Source: Phycobacter sedimenti
Lineage (GTDB): Bacteria; Pseudomonadota; Alphaproteobacteria; Rhodobacterales; Rhodobacteraceae
DNA length: 64,000 nt
Reading direction: 5' to 3'
Assembly: GCF_038148855.1 (NCBI RefSeq)
Contig: NZ_JBBVGR010000011.1
Location: forward strand, 1-64,000
This document shows positions 1-8,152 of the stretch, in pieces (position 1 is the stretch's first letter; each line of letters starts with the position of its first letter). The notes under the pieces were generated by a model. The model saw only the letters and a program-made list of their open reading frames with translations, had not been told where the DNA came from and did not search any database. Both the position numbers and the translations under genes were made by a program.

Positions 1-111
1 CTGCACCTGGGCCGCATCGGCGTCAAGCTGACCCAGCTCAGCCCCGAACAGGCCGCCTACATCGGCGTCAGCCCAGAGGGCCCCTTCAAGCCCGAACACT
101 ACAGATACTGA
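1..111 (+). CDS. ahcY: Adenosylhomocysteinase, C-terminal fragment
   Basis: Frame 1 is open from the window edge to a TGA at 109-111 and encodes the last 36 residues of S-adenosyl-L-homocysteine hydrolase. This cytosolic NAD-dependent enzyme splits SAH to homocysteine and adenosine in the activated methyl cycle. The tail reads GRIGVKLTQLSPEQAAYIGV and ends KPEHYRY; the family ends in a conserved K-P-x-H-Y-R-Y that reaches into the NAD site of the neighbouring subunit. The rest of the gene lies outside the window. A strong intrinsic terminator follows within 30 nt, so ahcY ends its transcription unit here. Confidence 0.95.
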   Translation: MHLGRIGVKLTQLSPEQAAYIGVSPEGPFKPEHYRY

Positions 112-139
112 GCAACACATCGCCAAAATCCAAACGACA

Positions 140-171
140 AAGCCCCCGCACAAATTCGCGGGGGCTTTTTC
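140..171 (+). terminator. Rho-independent terminator of ahcY
   Basis: The stem AGCCCCCG/CGGGGGCT around a short CACAAATT loop is followed directly by a run of Ts. It lies about 30 nt after the ahcY stop codon. Confidence 0.9.
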
Positions 172-204
172 ATGATATGATTTGCTGCATCATCTGGAGC
201 CGTC

Positions 205-1005
205 ATGTTTTCTCGCAGCTTTTCACGTTTCGCCCTTCTGGTCCTCTCTATGCTCGTCGGTATATCCAGGAGCGCCCTTGCTTCTGACGGGGATGCACTT
301 GCAAAACAGCTGTCAAATCCGGTCGCAGACCTGATCAGTGTACCGTTTCAGTTCAACCTTGATCGCGGGATTGGCGCGGGGGGTGATGGCTCTCGTGTGA
401 CCGTGAACGTTCAGCCTGTCATTCCATTTTCGCTGAATGACAACTGGAACCTGATTTCGCGCACGATCGTGCCCCTGACCACCCAAAACGATGTGGTTCC
501 GGGATCAAGGCAAACGGGCGTCGGTGACATAGTGCAGAGCATTTTCTTTTCGCCCAAGGCTCCGACGGCGGGTGGATTGATCTGGGGGGTAGGGCCCGTT
601 TTTCTGCTGCCAACGGCAACTGACAACGCTCTGGGCGCGGATACTTTTGCCGCTGGTCCCACGGCTGTGGCGCTGTGGCAAAAAAACGGCTGGACCTATG
701 GTGGCCTAGTCAACCATCTGTGGGATGTGGATGGCTCAATGGATATCAGCGCCACATTCTACCAGCCCTTCGTCGCGCGAGCGCTCGGCAACGGGCAGAC
801 CCTGACGCTGCAGGTTGAAGGCACCCATGACTGGGTGCGGGACACAGATTCGATTCCCGTCTCTGTGATCTACAGCAAGGTTACGACCTTTGGAAAACAG
901 CCGGTAAGCTTGGCAGGAGGGATCCGCTACTACGCCGATTCCGCACCAGGGGGGCCATCCGGTTGGGCCGCGCGCATTGCTTTGACGTACTTGTTCCCAA
1001 AATAG
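205..1005 (+). CDS. Predicted outer-membrane beta-barrel protein (phenol MetA-like transporter family)
   Basis: A 266-residue protein with a classical signal peptide (about residues 1-27, cleavage near ALA-S). The remainder alternates polar and hydrophobic residues, is rich in Gly and aromatics, and ends in a strand-like ALTYLFPK, as expected for an outer-membrane barrel. Segments such as VQPVIPFSLNDNWNLISRT, WGVGPVFLLPTAT and the late Gly-rich strand resemble the family named after the MetA pathway of phenol degradation, usually annotated 'transporter' without proven substrate. The ATG at 205 is preceded by TGGAG. It is monocistronic after the ahcY terminator. The barrel call is fairly safe; the substrate is unknown. 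Confidence 0.75.
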   Translation: MFSRSFSRFALLVLSMLVGISRSALASDGDALAKQLSNPVADLISVPFQFNLDRGIGAGGDGSRVTVNVQPVIPFSLNDNWNLISRTIVPLTTQNDVVPGSRQTGVGDIVQSIFFSPKAPTAGGLIWGVGPVFLLPTATDNALGADTFAAGPTAVALWQKNGWTYGGLVNHLWDVDGSMDISATFYQPFVARALGNGQTLTLQVEGTHDWVRDTDSIPVSVIYSKVTTFGKQPVSLAGGIRYYADSAPGGPSGWAARIALTYLFPK

Positions 1006-1403
1006 GCGCTTGTTTGGGACGGGCGGATTGCCCGGTTCAAGCCCTTTGACCAGGCCTTGCTTGATCGTGGATCCGGTGTTCAGTGGTGCCTTTGAACAGG
1101 ACTTCAAACATACTCAAAATGCATGTCGCATTTTATGGGTATTGTCCGGGCTATTAGATTGCGCGACCGGGTGCTTTGGCGCTATCAATAAGACAACCCG
1201 CCAGGAAGGCAGGAACCGAATTTCTCATACGCGTGTGGTGGATATGGAGCACGCGGGGTGAAGGGAAGGTCCTGCTTTCACAGGATCTTCCCTTTTTCGG
1301 TTTTCAGACCCTCTATAAGTGCAAAACACTTTTTTGTTCTGCCTTGCCGTGAATTTGGTGCCAGCGATATCAGAGTTCGGGACCACAGCGTTATGCTGTG
1401 AGG
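1006..1403. other. Intergenic region with a possible orphan transcript
   Basis: About 400 nt between the barrel gene and the convergent EVE gene. The only clear element is a strong terminator at 1262-1297, some 260 nt after the nearest upstream stop. An 83-codon frame at 1010-1261 has no recognisable motif, no good ribosome site and no protein-like composition, so I do not call it a gene. The region may hold a small RNA or simply a long 3' UTR; no convincing -35/-10 pair was found. Confidence 0.4.
1262..1297 (+). terminator. Strong intrinsic terminator
   Basis: A 12-bp stem, GGGAAGGTCCTG against CAGGATCTTCCC with one G-T wobble, around a CTTTCA loop, followed by TTTTT. It lies 257 nt beyond the barrel gene stop. 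Confidence 0.85.
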
Positions 1404-1826
1404 TCAATCCGGATTTGTGTCACCCAAGGCGCAGACGATCCGCCATTCATCCTCTGTCACAGGTTGCACCGAAAGGCGTGAACTTTTGACAAGCGCCATA
1501 TCGGACAGTCGCGGGTCAGATTTGATCTGCGACAGAGAAACGGGTTTTTCGAAAGAGCGAACCGCGCGGATATCGACGCAGTCCCAGCGGTCATCATCCG
1601 TGGTGCTGTCAGGGTGAGCCTCGGCGCAGACCTCGACGATGCCGACGACTGATTTCTCCTTCTGGGAATGATAGAAAAAGCCGCGATCGCCGATCTTCAT
1701 CTGCCGCATGAAATTGCGCGCCTGGTAATTGCGCACGCCGTCCCATTCCTCGCCCGCGTCGCCCTTGGCGTGCTGGTCCTGCCAGCTCCAGGTCGAGGGT
1801 TCGGATTTGAACAGCCAATAGGCCAT
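1404..1826 (-). CDS. EVE domain-containing protein
   Basis: A 140-residue cytosolic protein consisting of a single EVE domain (PUA-like fold). The N terminus WLFKSEPSTWSW, the WDGVRNYQARNFM segment and GDRGFFYHSQKEKSVVGIVEV match the family core, which binds modified bases in nucleic acid. The physiological target of stand-alone bacterial EVE proteins is mostly unknown. It is the last gene of the tsaD-gpsA-yciI-EVE run, and its ATG overlaps the yciI stop by one base, so translation is probably coupled. Length is typical for the family. Confidence 0.9.
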   Translation of the reverse strand: MAYWLFKSEPSTWSWQDQHAKGDAGEEWDGVRNYQARNFMRQMKIGDRGFFYHSQKEKSVVGIVEVCAEAHPDSTTDDDRWDCVDIRAVRSFEKPVSLSQIKSDPRLSDMALVKSSRLSVQPVTEDEWRIVCALGDTNPD

Positions 1827-2098
1827 CAGCCGATGACCTTTTTCCAGGTGATCAGCTCTACCGCCTCAAAGAGACCCGCCTTGCTGTAGGGATCGCCCGC
1901 GGCCCAAGCTTCGCCCGCCGCCATGTCTTCGACGTCCAGGATGATCAGCGATCCGACCATTTCGCCGTTCTGATCCAGCAAAGGCCCGGCCTGAGCGACC
2001 GATCCGGTCTCTTCGATATAGGCCAGATGCGCGGCGCGATTCGCCATCCGGGTGTCCAAATGGCCGGGTTTATCGCGTGCAATCAATGCTATAAGCAT
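1826..2098 (-). CDS. YciI family protein
   Basis: A 90-residue protein of the YciI/YCII ferredoxin-like fold. It starts MLIALIARDKPGH, has the conserved H-L-x-Y (RAAHLAYIEE) and GPLLDQNGEMVGSLIILDVED segments, and the D-P-Y-S-K-A-G-L-F motif typical of the family, whose His/Asp pair is thought to be catalytic. The cellular reaction is unknown for most members. It lies 1 nt downstream of gpsA and overlaps the EVE gene, so it belongs to the tsaD operon. Confidence 0.9.
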   Translation of the reverse strand: MLIALIARDKPGHLDTRMANRAAHLAYIEETGSVAQAGPLLDQNGEMVGSLIILDVEDMAAGEAWAAGDPYSKAGLFEAVELITWKKVIG

Positions 2099-2099
2099 T

Positions 2100-3062
2100 T
2101 TATTCCTCTTTTAATGGTCGTGACAGCAGTTGAGCGGTTGCGTCATGGATCGTCAAGTCGCCATCGATCAAACCGACGACAGTCCGCGTGATCGGCATAT
2201 CAAGGCCCATTCCGGTGGCCTTTTTGGCGGTTGCACGCGCTGTTGCAGCGCCTTCCACAGTGACCGATGGATCAAAGGCGCCCCCTTGGCCAATCGCTAG
2301 CCCAAGCTGGTAGTTGCGTGACAATTTCGAGCTGCAGGTGAGCGTCAGATCCCCAAAGCCGGATAGCCCCGCAAGCGTTTCCGCGCGGGCACCGCAGGCC
2401 AGCGCCATGCGCTGCATCTCGGCATAGCCGCGGGTCATCAGCGCCGCGCGGGCGCTTTCGCCAAGGCCTGCTCCAATGACTGCACCGCAGGCGATGGCGA
2501 TGACATTTTTCAGGGCACCGCCCAGTTCCGCGCCGATCGTATCCGTGGTGCGATAGAGGCGCAGGTTTGCCGTGGTCAGCTCTGCCTGCAAGGTCTTGCC
2601 CAGATCAGGATCTGTGCAGGCCAGTGTCAGCGCTGTCGGCAGACCGCGCGCGATATCTGCAGCAAAGCTGGGTCCGGTCAAAAGGGCGGGCCGCGCATCG
2701 GGCAGACAGTCTCGGATCACGGCAATGGGACCAAGGCCCGTGCTCAGCTCGATCCCCTTGCAGCAGGCCACGAGGGTTTTTCCCCCCAGGAGTTCCGCGT
2801 TTTCCGTCAGCAGCGCGCGCAGTTTCTGCATCGGGACGGCCAGAAGAATGGTTTCGCCTCCGCCGGCCTCATTCATATCGGAGGTCACGCTCACATTTTC
2901 CGGCAGATCGACACCGGGCAGACGGGTCTCGTTTTTTCCGCTTTGGGCCATCTGCTCTGCATGGGTCCTGTTGCGCGCCCACAGCGTCACTGGCCCGTTC
3001 CCGGCCAAAGAGATTGCAAGGGCAGTGCCAAAGGCGCCGGCCCCAAGGACCGAGATGCTCAT
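2100..3062 (-). CDS. gpsA: NAD(P)+-dependent glycerol-3-phosphate dehydrogenase
   Basis: A 320-residue cytosolic enzyme that reduces dihydroxyacetone phosphate to sn-glycerol 3-phosphate, the entry point of phospholipid synthesis. The Rossmann motif GAGAFGTALA lies at residues 7-16. The catalytic Lys is K185 in GGALKNVIAIACG, followed by the family segment TRGYAEMQRM and SGFGDLTLTC. Its ATG overlaps the tsaD stop by 4 nt (ATGA), showing translational coupling. The tsaD-gpsA-yciI order is common in Rhodobacteraceae. Confidence 0.97.
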   Translation of the reverse strand: MSISVLGAGAFGTALAISLAGNGPVTLWARNRTHAEQMAQSGKNETRLPGVDLPENVSVTSDMNEAGGGETILLAVPMQKLRALLTENAELLGGKTLVACCKGIELSTGLGPIAVIRDCLPDARPALLTGPSFAADIARGLPTALTLACTDPDLGKTLQAELTTANLRLYRTTDTIGAELGGALKNVIAIACGAVIGAGLGESARAALMTRGYAEMQRMALACGARAETLAGLSGFGDLTLTCSSKLSRNYQLGLAIGQGGAFDPSVTVEGAATARATAKKATGMGLDMPITRTVVGLIDGDLTIHDATAQLLSRPLKEE

Positions 3063-4156
3063 GCCTTGGCCCCTTTCTTGCCCGACCCGATCAAGGCGGG
3101 GCTTGTCTGGTCCAGCGGCCAGCGGGGGCGGGCGGTCAGGTCCAGCTCATCGCGGGCGCCGGATCTGTAGCGTTCTAGCCCGGCATAGGCGATCATCGCG
3201 GCGTTATCGGTGCACAGGCGCAGGGGCGGCGCGGTAAAGGCGGCGCCTGCCTCGGCGCAGACCTGCTGCAGGGCGGCGCGAATGGCGGTATTGGCGGCGA
3301 CACCGCCGGCAACCGCCACGGTCGGGGTGGCTGGGTTTTCTTCCATGTAGAGTGCCAATGCGCGGCGGGTTTTCTCGGCCAGGGTATCCACCACGGCAGC
3401 CTGAAACCCGGCGCAGAGATCGGCGCGGTCCTGCCGGGTCAGCCCGCCTTTTTCCGCTACGATCTGATCGCGCATCCGCATCAGTGCGGTTTTCAGGCCC
3501 GAAAAGGACAGGTTGCAATCGGGCCGGTCCAAAAGCGGGCGCGGAAAACGGAAGCGTTTGGGATCACCCGTTTCCGCATCGGCCTGAACCGAAGGGCCGC
3601 CGGGCTGCGGCAGACCCAAAAGGCGCGCGGTCTTGTCAAAGGCTTCGCCCGGTGCATCGTCGATGGTGCCGCCCAGGCGGGTGAAATCCTCGGGCCCGCG
3701 AACGATCAGGTACTGGCAGTGCCCGCCGGACACCAACAGCATCAGATAGGGAAAGGCGATGCCGTCGGTCAGTCGCGGCGTCAGCGCATGGCCTGCCAGA
3801 TGGTTCACACCAATGAGGGGTAAGCCCGTCGCGGCCGCGATTCCTTTGGCGCACATCACGCCTGACATCACGCCTCCGATCAGGCCGGGACCTGCCGTAA
3901 CGGCGATAGCATCCATGTCTTTGAGTGTCAGCCCGGCCTCTTTCAGCGCCTCAATGACGCAGATATCCAGCTTTTCCGCATGAGCGCGGGCGGCGATCTC
4001 GGGGACGACCCCTCCATAGGCGCTATGGAGTTCGGTCTGACCGAAGACGACCGACGACAAAACCTCGGCCGGGGCATCGTCAGTTTGGCGTACCACGGCA
4101 GCCGCGGTATCGTCGCAGCTGCTTTCTAGGCCAAGGATCGTCAGGCTGTCAGTCAT
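3059..4156 (-). CDS. tsaD: tRNA N6-adenosine threonylcarbamoyltransferase TsaD
   Basis: A 365-residue ASKHA-fold protein that transfers the threonylcarbamoyl group to A37 of ANN-decoding tRNAs, working with TsaB/TsaE. The metal-binding HxxxH is H119/H123 (GVNHLAGH). N-terminal LGLESSCDDTAAAVV and the nucleotide-binding LVSGGHCQY segment are intact, as is the C-terminal CTDNAAMIAYAGL metal ligand region. It heads the minus-strand operon and diverges from hemD; the 73 bp between the chosen starts must hold both promoters. Confidence 0.97.
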   Translation of the reverse strand: MTDSLTILGLESSCDDTAAAVVRQTDDAPAEVLSSVVFGQTELHSAYGGVVPEIAARAHAEKLDICVIEALKEAGLTLKDMDAIAVTAGPGLIGGVMSGVMCAKGIAAATGLPLIGVNHLAGHALTPRLTDGIAFPYLMLLVSGGHCQYLIVRGPEDFTRLGGTIDDAPGEAFDKTARLLGLPQPGGPSVQADAETGDPKRFRFPRPLLDRPDCNLSFSGLKTALMRMRDQIVAEKGGLTRQDRADLCAGFQAAVVDTLAEKTRRALALYMEENPATPTVAVAGGVAANTAIRAALQQVCAEAGAAFTAPPLRLCTDNAAMIAYAGLERYRSGARDELDLTARPRWPLDQTSPALIGSGKKGAKA

Positions 4157-4229
4157 CGCGCTATCATTGCATCAGGTCAGCGCCGCAGCTACCACCTATG
4201 ACAGTTGCAAACAATCCCGGGAGCGAGAT

Positions 4230-4979
4230 GTGACCGATCCGACAAGCCAAGGGACCGTGGGCCTGTTGATGACGCGCCCCCTGCCGTCGGCGCAGCGCTT
4301 CGTTGCGGATTTGCCCTTGCAGGTGCGGGTATTGGTCGATGTGATCTACGCACCCTTGATGGAGATCGTCGGTCTCCCTGGTGAGATTGCCAGTGAAGAG
4401 ATCAAGGCGCTTATCTTTACCTCGGCCAATGGAGTTGAGGCGGCCATCGGTCGTGTACCAACAGACCTGACAGCCTATTGTGTAGGCGAGCGCACGACCC
4501 AAAAGGCCGCGCAGGCAGGCTGGGATGCGAAATGCACCGGCAAAACCGCCGATGAACTGGTAGAGGCCTTGATCGAAACGCCTTCCTCTGTCCCGGTTTT
4601 GCACCTTCACGGGCGCAACACACGTGGCGATGTGGCGGCGCGGCTGACTGCGGCGGGGGTGCAGTGCCGGGGGCAGGCGATCTACGATCAGCGCCTGCTG
4701 CCACTTGGGACAGACGCATTGCGTGCAATAACATCGCATCGCGCTATGATTGTGCCGCTTTTTTCGCCCCGCACTGCGCAGCATTTCGCCGAGATCTGCC
4801 CGGATGCATCCAATTTGCATCTGATTGCGTTAAGTCAGGCGGTGGCAGAGCCTTTGAAAGCCTTGAATTGCAGGCACTTGCAGGTATGTAGCTCGCCTGA
4901 TGCGACCGCCATGGCATCGATGGTCCGTGATGCCGCAGCCTGTCTTGCGCGGGTTGAGGACCGGCCGCGCGGGCAGTAG
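4230..4979 (+). CDS. hemD: Uroporphyrinogen-III synthase
   Basis: A 249-residue protein from the GTG at 4230. It closes and inverts ring D of hydroxymethylbilane to give uroporphyrinogen III. Family features are the N-terminal LLMTRPLPSAQRF, FTSANGVEA, YCVGERTTQKAAQAGW, LHLHGRNTRGD and IYDQRLLP, with a C-terminal LFSPRTAQHF. Hydroxymethylbilane-binding residues vary in this family, so identity rests on overall pattern. I prefer the GTG (GGGAG 6 nt upstream) to an ATG at 4167, which would add 21 unconserved residues and nearly abut tsaD. It is followed by the mitofilin-like gene and hemY, an order usual for Rhodobacteraceae. Confidence 0.9.
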   Translation: MTDPTSQGTVGLLMTRPLPSAQRFVADLPLQVRVLVDVIYAPLMEIVGLPGEIASEEIKALIFTSANGVEAAIGRVPTDLTAYCVGERTTQKAAQAGWDAKCTGKTADELVEALIETPSSVPVLHLHGRNTRGDVAARLTAAGVQCRGQAIYDQRLLPLGTDALRAITSHRAMIVPLFSPRTAQHFAEICPDASNLHLIALSQAVAEPLKALNCRHLQVCSSPDATAMASMVRDAAACLARVEDRPRGQ

Positions 4980-5058
4980 TGTCGCCTTTGGGTGAGCGCA
5001 TTCACGCTGACAGAGTCGCGCGCGCTTCAGGATCGGTGGAATCGAGTGGGAGGCCGAC

Positions 5059-6606
5059 GTGGCTGAAAAGAAAACTCCGGATGATGTAACCGACGCAGAG
5101 ATCGTCGAGGTCACGCCCTCTGAGGATACCAAGACAGTCGCGCCGGACCCCGTTGACGCTGACGAGGGATCCGAGGTTCGCGCTTCCGAAGCCGAAGCCG
5201 AAGCCGAAGCCGAAGCCGAAGCCGAAGCCGAAGCCGAAGCCGAAGCCGAAGCCGAAGCCGAAGCCGAAGCCGAAGCCGAAGCCGAAGCCGAAGCCGAAGC
5301 CGAAGCCGAAGCCGAAGCCGAAGCCGAAGCCGAAGCCGAAGCCGAAGCCGAAGCCGAAAAGCACNNNNNNNNNNNNNNNNNNNNNNNNNNNNNNNNNNNN
5401 NNNNNNNNNNNNNNNNNNNNNNNNNNNNNNNNNNNNNNNNNNNNNNNNNNNNNNNNNGCCGAAGCCGAAGCCGAAGCCGAAGCCGAAGCCGAAGCCGAAG
5501 CCGAAGCCGAAGCCGAAGCCGAAGCCGAAGCCGAAAAGCACGCAGAGAACGAGCAGGAGACCATAGCTGCCGAACCGCCAGAACCGGAGAAGGTGGTCGA
5601 ACGGGTCGTGGAAAAACGCGGCGGGTTCGGAGCAGCCCTGTTGGGCGGTGCCGTGGCTGCTGTGGTGGGTTTTGTGCTGGGTCAGGGCGGTGTTTTGGAC
5701 TCTGTCCTGCCGTCCCGTCTGAAATCGCCCACAGTCGACGTTGCCGCGATCGAGGCGGAACAAAATGCCCTGCGCTCGGAGCTGACCGCGCTCGAGGCTC
5801 AGATCAATGATCTGTCGATCCCTGACCTCTCTCCTTTGAACGCGCGGCTCGATGCGCTTGATGGAACACTGTCCGATCTCGTGGGCGCATCCCAGAACGC
5901 ACCCCAAAGCGAAGCGCTGGCGGCCGAACTGTCTGCAATCACCGACCGTCTGACCGCGCTGGAACAGCGTCCGCTTGCCGATGCCGGATCCCCCGAAGCC
6001 ATTGCTGCCGTAGATGCACAGTTGAAACAGCTACAGGATAGCCTTGCAGCACAGCGCGCCGAGGTCGAGCAGATGATGGCAGAGGCCCGCCAGATGGACG
6101 CGGCCAGCGCCGAGGCGGCGCGTATCGCAAGCGCCCAGACGGTTCTGGCCCGTATGCGCTCCGCGCTGGACAGCGGCAGCGGTTATGTCGATCTGGTTGA
6201 TGAATTGAGGGCGCTTGATGTGACGGTATCCGAGGCCCTGACCGCGCCCGCAGATACCGGCGTCGCCACGCTGACGGGCCTGCGCGACACCTTCGCCCCC
6301 GCCGCCCGCGCTGCCCTTGCTGCCGCGCGGGAAGAGACAAAAGGCACCGGCAATGTGATGGATTACATCAAGCGCCACCTGGGTGCACGCTCGGTCGCGC
6401 CGCGCGACGGAGATGACCCTGATGCCATTCTGTCCCGCGCCGGGGCGCTCGTTGATGAAGGCAGGATGTCTGACGCCCTTGGTGAACTCGGCGGCTTGCC
6501 CGAGTCGGCCCGCGCGGCTCTTTCGGATTGGGAGGCCGCTGCCCGCACCCGTATCGCAGCTGTTTCCGCCGCCGATGATCTGTCCCAAAGCCTGAACGCG
6601 AAATAA
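5059..6606 (+). CDS. Mitofilin-like inner-membrane protein (COG4223) with (Ala-Glu)n tract and assembly gap
   Basis: The GTG start at 5059 has a good ribosome site (GGGAGG, 6 nt away). The order is: a short acidic head; an (AE)n repeat encoded by GCCGAA hexamers and broken by 93 Ns; one membrane helix (GAALLGGAVAAVVGFVLGQG); then about 330 residues of Ala/Glu/Leu-rich coiled coil; then an alpha-helical C-terminal domain (GNVMDYIKRHLGARSVAPRDGDDPDAILSRA) typical of bacterial mitofilin/Mic60-related proteins between hemD and hemY. In alphaproteobacteria such proteins shape intracytoplasmic membranes. The reading frame is kept only if the true gap is a multiple of three. The true length is unknown because of the gap. 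Confidence 0.85.
   Translation: MAEKKTPDDVTDAEIVEVTPSEDTKTVAPDPVDADEGSEVRASEAEAEAEAEAEAEAEAEAEAEAEAEAEAEAEAEAEAEAEAEAEAEAEAEAEAEAEAEKHXXXXXXXXXXXXXXXXXXXXXXXXXXXXXXXAEAEAEAEAEAEAEAEAEAEAEAEAEKHAENEQETIAAEPPEPEKVVERVVEKRGGFGAALLGGAVAAVVGFVLGQGGVLDSVLPSRLKSPTVDVAAIEAEQNALRSELTALEAQINDLSIPDLSPLNARLDALDGTLSDLVGASQNAPQSEALAAELSAITDRLTALEQRPLADAGSPEAIAAVDAQLKQLQDSLAAQRAEVEQMMAEARQMDAASAEAARIASAQTVLARMRSALDSGSGYVDLVDELRALDVTVSEALTAPADTGVATLTGLRDTFAPAARAALAAAREETKGTGNVMDYIKRHLGARSVAPRDGDDPDAILSRAGALVDEGRMSDALGELGGLPESARAALSDWEAAARTRIAAVSAADDLSQSLNAK
5191..5535 (+). repeat. (GCCGAA)n microsatellite coding (Ala-Glu)n
   Basis: There are 28 uninterrupted copies at 5191-5358 and 13 more at 5458-5535, separated by Ns. 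The hexamer contains no stop in any of six frames (AE, PK and RS forward; FG, SA and RL reverse), which creates spurious long ORFs on both strands. Hexamer length changes keep the frame, so copy number can vary by slippage without losing the protein. Confidence 0.95.
5365..5457. other. Assembly gap (93 Ns)
   Basis: The bases just left of the gap, GCCGAAAAGCAC (5353-5364), are identical to the repeat exit on the right (5530-5541). The left contig therefore seems already to have crossed the repeat, and the gap may be a scaffolding artefact rather than missing sequence. Confidence 0.9.
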
Positions 6607-6616
6607 GGACCCTGCC

Positions 6617-8152
6617 ATGCTCTGGTCATTGCTGAAAATCCTCGTCTTTGTTGCAATCGTCGCGCTTCTGGCCCTTGGCGCCGGGATCCTGATGGAAACC
6701 GCCGGCGGGGTGCAGATCACCGTTGCGGGCACTGAATACACCCTTGGCGCGCTGCAATCGGTGATGGCCCTGGCGGTTCTGGTGCTGGTGGTGTGGCTGT
6801 TCTTCAAATTGCTGTCGCTGCTGATCGCCACGCTGAAATTCCTCAACGGGGATGAGACTGCCCTGTCGCGTTATTTCGACAAGGGGCGCGAGGCAAAGGG
6901 ATACCAGGCGCTGTCGGACGGGATGATGGCGCTGGCCTCGGGCGAGGGGCGTCTGGCGCTGGCCAAGGCGTCGCGCGCGGCGCGGTACCTGGACAAGCCA
7001 GAACTGACGGACCTTCTGACCGCACAAGCCGCCGAAATGGCCGGCGACACCAAGAAAGCCGCCGAAGCCTACAAACGCCTCCTGGGCAACCAGAACACAC
7101 GTTTTGTCGGGGTGCGCGGGATCATGAAGCAGAAGCTGTCGGACGGAGACACGGATACGGCCCGCCAGCTGGCGGAAAAGGCGCTTGCCCTGCGCCCCAA
7201 GCACGAAGAGGTGCAGGATACGCTGTTGCAATTGCAGGCCCGCGCCGAGGATTGGGCGGGGGCTCGCAAGACGCTTGCAACCAAGCTCAAGACCGGCACC
7301 CTGCCGCGTGACGTCTTCAAACGGCGCGATGCTGTTCTGGCGCTATCTGCCTCCAAAGGCGTGATCGAAGAGGGCGCCACGGTCGAACAGCAGGAACAGG
7401 CCATCGAGGCCAACCGCCTGTCGCCAGATCTGGTGCCCGCCGCCGCCATGGCCGCCCGTGCCTATATCGCCAAGGGCAAGACCCGCAACGCCGTGCGCGT
7501 TCTGAAAAAAGCCTGGGAGGCGCAGCCACACCCGGATCTGGCCCATGCCTTTGCCGAGGTGGAGCCGACCGAGACCGCCTCCGAAAGGGTGAAGCGCTTT
7601 GGCCAGCTGGCGCGGCTCAAACCCCATGACGACGAGACGCGCCTTGTGATGGCCGAACTCAACATCGTTGCCGAGGACTTCCCCGAGGCGCGTCGCGCGC
7701 TGGGCGATCTGGCCGAACGCGCCCCGGATGCGCGGGCGCTGACGCTGATGGCCGCGATCGAACGGGGCGAAGGGGCCTCTGACGCCATCGTGCAGGGCTG
7801 GCTCACCCGCGCGCTCAGCGCGCCACGTGGTCCGCAGTGGGTTTGTGACAATTGCAACCACATCCACAGTGAATGGGTACCTGTGTGCGAAAACTGCACC
7901 AGTTTCGACACTCTCAGCTGGCGGCGTCCGGAAACGCCCGAGATCGCAAGCGCAACCGGCGCGCATATGCTGCCGCTGTTACGGGCTGCGCCAGCTGCGA
8001 GCAAAGCGTCTGAAGAGGTGGCTGAGGCCGAGTTGATCGCTGCAGATGATGTCCCGCCAAGCGATGACCAGAATAACCCGACACCTGACACTGGGGCAGA
8101 TGCGGACAACGCAGATACGCTCAAGGCGGGCAGCAACATGGATAAACCATAG
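6617..8152 (+). CDS. hemY: HemY-type membrane TPR protein with C-terminal zinc ribbon
   Basis: A 511-residue protein. Two membrane helices (about residues 5-28 and 43-67) are followed by tetratricopeptide-type helices (about 75-390), as in the HemY N-terminal family linked to the late haem pathway. Unlike enterobacterial HemY it then carries a rubredoxin-like ribbon with C410, C413, C424 and C427 (VCDNCNHIH...VCENC), resembling the one in LapB/YciM. A disordered acidic tail follows. It begins 10 nt after the mitofilin-like gene and completes the hemD operon. The biochemical role is unsettled even in E. coli. Confidence 0.88.
   Translation: MLWSLLKILVFVAIVALLALGAGILMETAGGVQITVAGTEYTLGALQSVMALAVLVLVVWLFFKLLSLLIATLKFLNGDETALSRYFDKGREAKGYQALSDGMMALASGEGRLALAKASRAARYLDKPELTDLLTAQAAEMAGDTKKAAEAYKRLLGNQNTRFVGVRGIMKQKLSDGDTDTARQLAEKALALRPKHEEVQDTLLQLQARAEDWAGARKTLATKLKTGTLPRDVFKRRDAVLALSASKGVIEEGATVEQQEQAIEANRLSPDLVPAAAMAARAYIAKGKTRNAVRVLKKAWEAQPHPDLAHAFAEVEPTETASERVKRFGQLARLKPHDDETRLVMAELNIVAEDFPEARRALGDLAERAPDARALTLMAAIERGEGASDAIVQGWLTRALSAPRGPQWVCDNCNHIHSEWVPVCENCTSFDTLSWRRPETPEIASATGAHMLPLLRAAPAASKASEEVAEAELIAADDVPPSDDQNNPTPDTGADADNADTLKAGSNMDKP

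Noticed and set aside
1010..1261. An 83-codon plus-strand frame after the barrel gene
   Set aside because: Composition is not protein-like, no ribosome site is seen, and no motif is recognised; the terminator there better fits an RNA or 3' UTR.
5191..5535. CRISPR-like array
   Set aside because: The tract is a perfect 6-bp microsatellite with no spacers, and no cas gene lies near.
5002..5907. FG-, SA- and PK-rich frames crossing the hexamer tract on both strands
   Set aside because: They arise because GCCGAA has no stop in any frame. The Ala-Glu frame alone joins a membrane helix and coiled coil known between hemD and hemY.
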